The notes under the pieces: model-generated
What the model saw: only the letters and a program-made list of their open reading frames with translations
Database searches by the model: none
What the model was told of the DNA's origin: nothing
Position numbers and translations under genes: made by a program
In this document: one piece after another, positions 5,759-10,153 of the stretch
How the letters are laid out: each line of letters starts with the position of its first letter
How positions within the stretch are numbered: position 1 is the first letter of the stretch
From: Cytophagales bacterium
Lineage (GTDB): Bacteria > Bacteroidota > Bacteroidia > Cytophagales > Cyclobacteriaceae
Direction of reading: 5' to 3'
Assembly (NCBI GenBank): GCA_003504855.1
Contig: DNZD01000292.1
Location: 1-10,153, forward strand
DNA length: 10,153 bases

Positions 5759-8557
5759 TTAATCAATCGTAATAAAGGCAATACCCCGGATGGGTTTACC
5801 ATGTTGTCCCACGCCTTCTATGGTAATGCGGTATTTGCCCTGTAAATCAGTGGCAAAAAAAGACACCGTGGTTGTACCTGTTTCCGCATCCGTCTCCAAC
5901 AGCGGATTCCAATACACCAAAGAGCGGTAATCAACCTGTTGTTCAGACTGGGGATCAGTATAATCCGGTGCCTTGAACCGACGGGCCCTGCTATATCCGT
6001 CTACCTTAATCGACGGTATTGTCGGACGGTCCTTCTGAATTTTTGAGCCATCCTTGGTGTAGATGGCCAGTATGCCATTGCCTCCATAAAAACCATAAAG
6101 CACATTGACGCCCTTTTTCAATTCGACCGACTCAACATTTTCAGGATTGATGGCCGACAAAATATCAGCAGGATTTCCACCCACCAGTGCATTGTTCACC
6201 ATCACAAGCACTTCCTGCGGATACATCAGGGATACACCGCGGTTTAGATAAACTACCCAGCGCGATGGCTCATCGTTAGCGTTCATTTGCCGAACGATGA
6301 GTCCGGGAATCTTGCCGGGCAATGTAAACAACAGGTTGCCATAGCCGGTATTCAGGTCTTTCGATGTTAATACTGCATCGGGTTTGCCATACGGACGTCG
6401 CACGCGATAATCCGTATCCTCCATCGGCAGCCGGGTTGCCCTTACTTCAATCATGTCCAATAACGTAGAATTCTTGGGCACCTCGTATTCCGAGAATATC
6501 CGCTGGGGCAAATCCGTGTTCACCATCTCTACCTGCACGTTGGGGGCAACAAAATCCAGCGGTGGCCTGTCTCGTTCAATCAGCTTTCCCCTGCCATAGG
6601 GTTCTCCCTTTTTGTCAAGGGCCTGTACGGCAAACTCTGCGCTATCATAAAAGGTAATGTCGCGCACCACGAACTTACCCAAAGGGTCGGCGTGCGTCAT
6701 GGTGAAGTTGGGTGGTGTAAGTTGAAAAATATTAAGTGTAGCTTCCTCTGGCTTATTCTTCTTATTCAGGAACTGTCCCGGGAATGAAATACCATATTCA
6801 ACCGGAAACTTGAAGTCGGCCCTATTCAGTTCTCTCTTAAGCTCATTCACCGGAAAAGAAGTCAGGATATTGGGTTGATCCGGAATATCCGTCACCTGAA
6901 CCATATCGGTAACGGCAATGGACAAGTCAGCCTTTATGGGGTTTTCCTCTTCATCCCTGGTTCGGATGGTGAGGGTGATTTTCTCCCTGGGTTTATACAC
7001 AGGACGATCTGTTTCAATGGTGATTCCCTGTGAGGCAGGTGCTTCTGCGACAGGTGTGATCGGCCTGATTTTGTCCTTGATACGAACCACGGGCACTGCT
7101 TTGATGAATATGTTTTCCGGTCCAAAGTTCCTGGAAAAATTCGTGTAAGCCCGCAGAAAATAAGTCCCCGGAGAGAGTGTGTCTGGCAGAATAAAATCGC
7201 CATGGAAGAATCCACTGTCAATGGGCAGGGTTCTCATCACTAAAATTTTTCGGGCCGGGTTGATGAGTTCAACATAAGCTGTCCGGCTCAAAGAATCGCG
7301 CAATCCAGGAGATCGGTAATTCATATAACCCTTAAACCAACAGGGTTCACCCGCATAGTAATACGGCTTGTCGGTATGGACATAGGTTTTTTCCTGAAAC
7401 AAGGATAGGGTCGTTTCCTTGATCTCCGACAATGGGGTGGGTGTGTATACACCTGGTCGATAGTCTACAGGCAACATCCTGGCAACACGGTCGGTACTCA
7501 TGTCACCGGATACAACCACTTCCGTGGGATTCAATTCAAACCCATCGCGATTGACGATCACTGAATCCTTGGTGAGACGAATCCAACTTACCTGATGGGG
7601 TACATCCCGGTAGGTGCGCACGCCGGCCCGCTCATTGAGATAATGTACTTCCAGCCGCCCTTTCCATTTCACCTTATAGAGTCCAACACGGCCACCAAAC
7701 GTGACCAGGCGATTGGTGTCAAGTGGCGCTACCAATCTTCCCAGGTCAGCGCTAAAATTCGCGGAACGAACAGTTACATTCTCATAGTCTGGCTTCTCCG
7801 TATACAATGCGAAGCCCTCACCCCGGATACGGTTCTCTACAATAGCTTTGAACAGGTGATGGCTGGAATGCAGGTAAGAGTCACGCCTGTTCTTTTCCCA
7901 TGTTTTGCGCTCAGACTCATTGTAGGCCTGCATCTCTTCAAACCGCACGTTACCAGAAATAAAGTAAGCGGATTTATCAGACCAAAACACATTGAGATAA
8001 AACATCATTTTATAACCCAACGCGATGTTGTATATCTCAATCGGATCCGTTGCCTTAGCGGTGAATTTCTTCTGAATGGGGTCGTCAGCAAAATCTATAA
8101 CCCATGGATTAAGGATCTTGCACGTAGCAGCCAATTTATCTTTTCCTAAAAATATCTTTTCAAATCGTTTCAGATTGCGCTCCCAGGCTATGTCGCGCGA
8201 TGCCTTGATCTCGACATTATTGAGTTCCAACTCAGCTGGAATCAGTTTTATGTTTGCATTAATGGTTTCATCCAATTCAACCGTAACATCCGATTTGAAC
8301 GGCTGGTAGCCCACAAAAGAAACGATGAGTTCATAAGAGCCTGCATGCTTGAGGGCAGGCATGACAAAATTTCCATTCAAGTCAGTTACCGTTCCAATCG
8401 TGGTGTTGTTAAGAAATACGTTGGCGAATGGCAATGGCTCCAGGGTCTTGGCGTCTTGCACGTTACCCCGTATGATCTGGGCCTCCAGGCTTATCCCCAA
8501 CAAGACAAGACCGAAGACAAGAACAACAATGCTAAGGGGCTTCTGGCAGGGACTCAT
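5759..8557 (-). CDS. Exported CarboxypepD_reg / macroglobulin (MG2) / TonB-plug protein without barrel, upstream paralogue
   Basis: This 932-aa protein shares the domain order of its downstream neighbour. It has a hydrophobic signal sequence (residues 9-26, probable cleavage near LEAQ) and CarboxypepD_reg at about 28-107 (VQDAKTLEPLPFANVFLN, SFVGYQ). The unnamed domain at about 115-255 has C146 and YLHSSHHLF at 228-236. MG2 at about 387-490 reads VHTDKPYYYAGEPCWFKGY, with a second such motif, IETDRPVYKPREKITL, from 514. A beta-rich segment lies at 589-660 (DPLGKFVV). The plug at about 722-834 includes LLFTLPGKIPGLIVRQ, VLVMVNNALVGG, NVESVELKKG and GGNGILAIYTK. The C-terminal segment, about 875-932, contains DYRSLVYWNP, TTTVSFFATD and YRITIEGV. 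It has no barrel, A2M thioester or type IX C-terminal signal that I can see. It is the first gene after the eno terminator, so the operon promoter should lie in 8558-8681. Automated annotation may call it a TonB-dependent receptor; the missing barrel argues against transport. Confidence 0.93.
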   Translation of the reverse strand: MSPCQKPLSIVVLVFGLVLLGISLEAQIIRGNVQDAKTLEPLPFANVFLNNTTIGTVTDLNGNFVMPALKHAGSYELIVSFVGYQPFKSDVTVELDETINANIKLIPAELELNNVEIKASRDIAWERNLKRFEKIFLGKDKLAATCKILNPWVIDFADDPIQKKFTAKATDPIEIYNIALGYKMMFYLNVFWSDKSAYFISGNVRFEEMQAYNESERKTWEKNRRDSYLHSSHHLFKAIVENRIRGEGFALYTEKPDYENVTVRSANFSADLGRLVAPLDTNRLVTFGGRVGLYKVKWKGRLEVHYLNERAGVRTYRDVPHQVSWIRLTKDSVIVNRDGFELNPTEVVVSGDMSTDRVARMLPVDYRPGVYTPTPLSEIKETTLSLFQEKTYVHTDKPYYYAGEPCWFKGYMNYRSPGLRDSLSRTAYVELINPARKILVMRTLPIDSGFFHGDFILPDTLSPGTYFLRAYTNFSRNFGPENIFIKAVPVVRIKDKIRPITPVAEAPASQGITIETDRPVYKPREKITLTIRTRDEEENPIKADLSIAVTDMVQVTDIPDQPNILTSFPVNELKRELNRADFKFPVEYGISFPGQFLNKKNKPEEATLNIFQLTPPNFTMTHADPLGKFVVRDITFYDSAEFAVQALDKKGEPYGRGKLIERDRPPLDFVAPNVQVEMVNTDLPQRIFSEYEVPKNSTLLDMIEVRATRLPMEDTDYRVRRPYGKPDAVLTSKDLNTGYGNLLFTLPGKIPGLIVRQMNANDEPSRWVVYLNRGVSLMYPQEVLVMVNNALVGGNPADILSAINPENVESVELKKGVNVLYGFYGGNGILAIYTKDGSKIQKDRPTIPSIKVDGYSRARRFKAPDYTDPQSEQQVDYRSLVYWNPLLETDAETGTTTVSFFATDLQGKYRITIEGVGQHGKPIRGIAFITID

Positions 8558-8588
8558 GACAAGGCTAAATTAGCGATTCTTCAAGCAT

Positions 8589-8596
8589 AAAATATA
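8589..8596 (-). promoter_or_regulatory. Candidate -7 promoter element for the paralogue pair
   Basis: On the minus strand this reads TATATTTT, matching seven of eight positions of the Bacteroidota -7 consensus TAnnTTTG, 32 bases before the ATG of the 932-aa gene. The expected -33 TTTG is poor: CTGG stands there with a 19-base spacer. A promoter is needed in this gap because the eno terminator lies just upstream, but this exact site is a weak guess. Confidence 0.3.
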
Positions 8597-8681
8597 TCGG
8601 TGGTCACTCTGCCGGCCAGTTACACCATTTTACGTTAGTCTTTGCTACCAGGTTATAGAAACACCAAGGTGCAAAAACAAA

Positions 8682-8713
8682 AAAAAGCCGAAGCAGCTAA
8701 GCCCCGGCTTTTT
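8682..8713 (-). terminator. Intrinsic terminator of eno
   Basis: Arms 8682-8690 and 8705-8713 pair as AAAAAGCCG/CGGCTTTTT around a 14-base loop. Read leftwards, the GC stem is followed by eight T residues and, after one G, five more. The hairpin lies 16 bases past the eno stop codon, so it should end the carA-eno transcript. Confidence 0.85.
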
Positions 8714-8729
8714 GTTAATCACCATTTCA

Positions 8730-10010
<1,281 letters not shown>

Positions 10011-10045
10011 TTAGGATTTTAAGATGGGAAATAGTTGTTATTCGT

Positions 10046-10153
10046 TCAGGCAGGGATATGATTTGCTTCCCGCACCATAGACACAAAATCATCAAACAAG
10101 TACCTGGAGTCATGCGGCCCCGGAGATGCCTCCGGGTGGTACTGCACCGAAAA
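10046..10153 (-). CDS. carA: Carbamoyl-phosphate synthase small (glutaminase) subunit, C-terminal end only
   Basis: The window edge cuts this gene, leaving its last 35 codons and a TGA stop at 10046-10048. The fragment contains [14 protein letters not shown] followed by YLFDDFV, the characteristic C-terminal end of CarA. The His and Glu of YHPEA are two members of the glutamine amidotransferase catalytic triad; the nucleophilic Cys lies outside the window. CarA releases ammonia from glutamine and passes it to CarB, which makes carbamoyl phosphate for arginine and pyrimidine synthesis. Other class I amidotransferases share the HPE motif, but the residues after it fit CarA best. Placement directly before eno is a gene order I associate with Bacteroidota. 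Confidence 0.93.
   Translation of the reverse strand, partial: FSVQYHPEASPGPHDSRYLFDDFVSMVREANHIPA

Noticed and set aside
7595..8149. 184-codon plus-strand open frame antisense to the 932-aa paralogue
   Set aside because: It is a shadow of the real gene: no domain, promoter or terminator of its own.
2969..8557. Calling the two paralogues TonB-dependent transporters or A2M protease inhibitors
   Set aside because: The plug is present but the barrel is absent. MG-type domains are present, but there is no GCGEQ thioester or recognisable bait region. Neither standard function is supported.
8662..8671. Short inverted repeat CACC-AA-GGTG between eno and the paralogue pair, as an operator
   Set aside because: Arms of four bases are expected by chance, and no second copy was seen nearby.

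Overview
The window looks like chromosomal DNA of a Bacteroidota bacterium, probably of the Cytophagales type. This rests on protein families rather than a species match: secreted proteins that begin with a CarboxypepD_reg domain and carry a TonB plug, a periplasmic-propeller sensor kinase, the carA-eno gene order, and AT-rich gene starts without clear Shine-Dalgarno sequences. All five genes lie on the minus strand, so transcription runs from high to low coordinates.

Right end (10153 to 8682): the last 35 codons of carA (carbamoyl-phosphate synthase small subunit), a 37-base gap, then a complete enolase gene (eno), closed by a strong intrinsic terminator. This is housekeeping DNA and fits one transcript reading from carA into eno.

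Centre (8681 to 2907): a 172-base gap between eno and the next gene holds the eno terminator and a weak promoter candidate. Two long paralogous genes follow in tandem (932 and 925 aa, 12 bases apart), and an intrinsic terminator closes the pair. Both encode exported multi-domain proteins in the same order: signal peptide, CarboxypepD_reg domain, a conserved unnamed domain, an MG2-type macroglobulin domain, a second macroglobulin-like repeat, another beta-sandwich-like segment, a TonB-receptor plug domain, and a short C-terminal segment resembling the A2M-family domain. Neither has the outer-membrane beta-barrel that normally follows a plug. They are the most unusual content here, and their function is unknown.

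Left end (2797 to 1): a large sensor histidine kinase with an open frame from its ATG to the window edge (932 codons visible). It has a signal peptide, a periplasmic propeller, a Y_Y_Y domain, one membrane span, and a HisKA_3/HATPase_c kinase core. Its end, and possibly a LuxR-type response regulator, would lie beyond position 1. The terminator at 2907-2932 separates it from the paralogue pair, so it probably has its own promoter. A regulatory link to the pair is possible but unsupported.

No RNA genes, CRISPR arrays, insertion sequences or phage genes were seen. Apart from intergenic gaps of at most about 172 bases, the window is fully coding.
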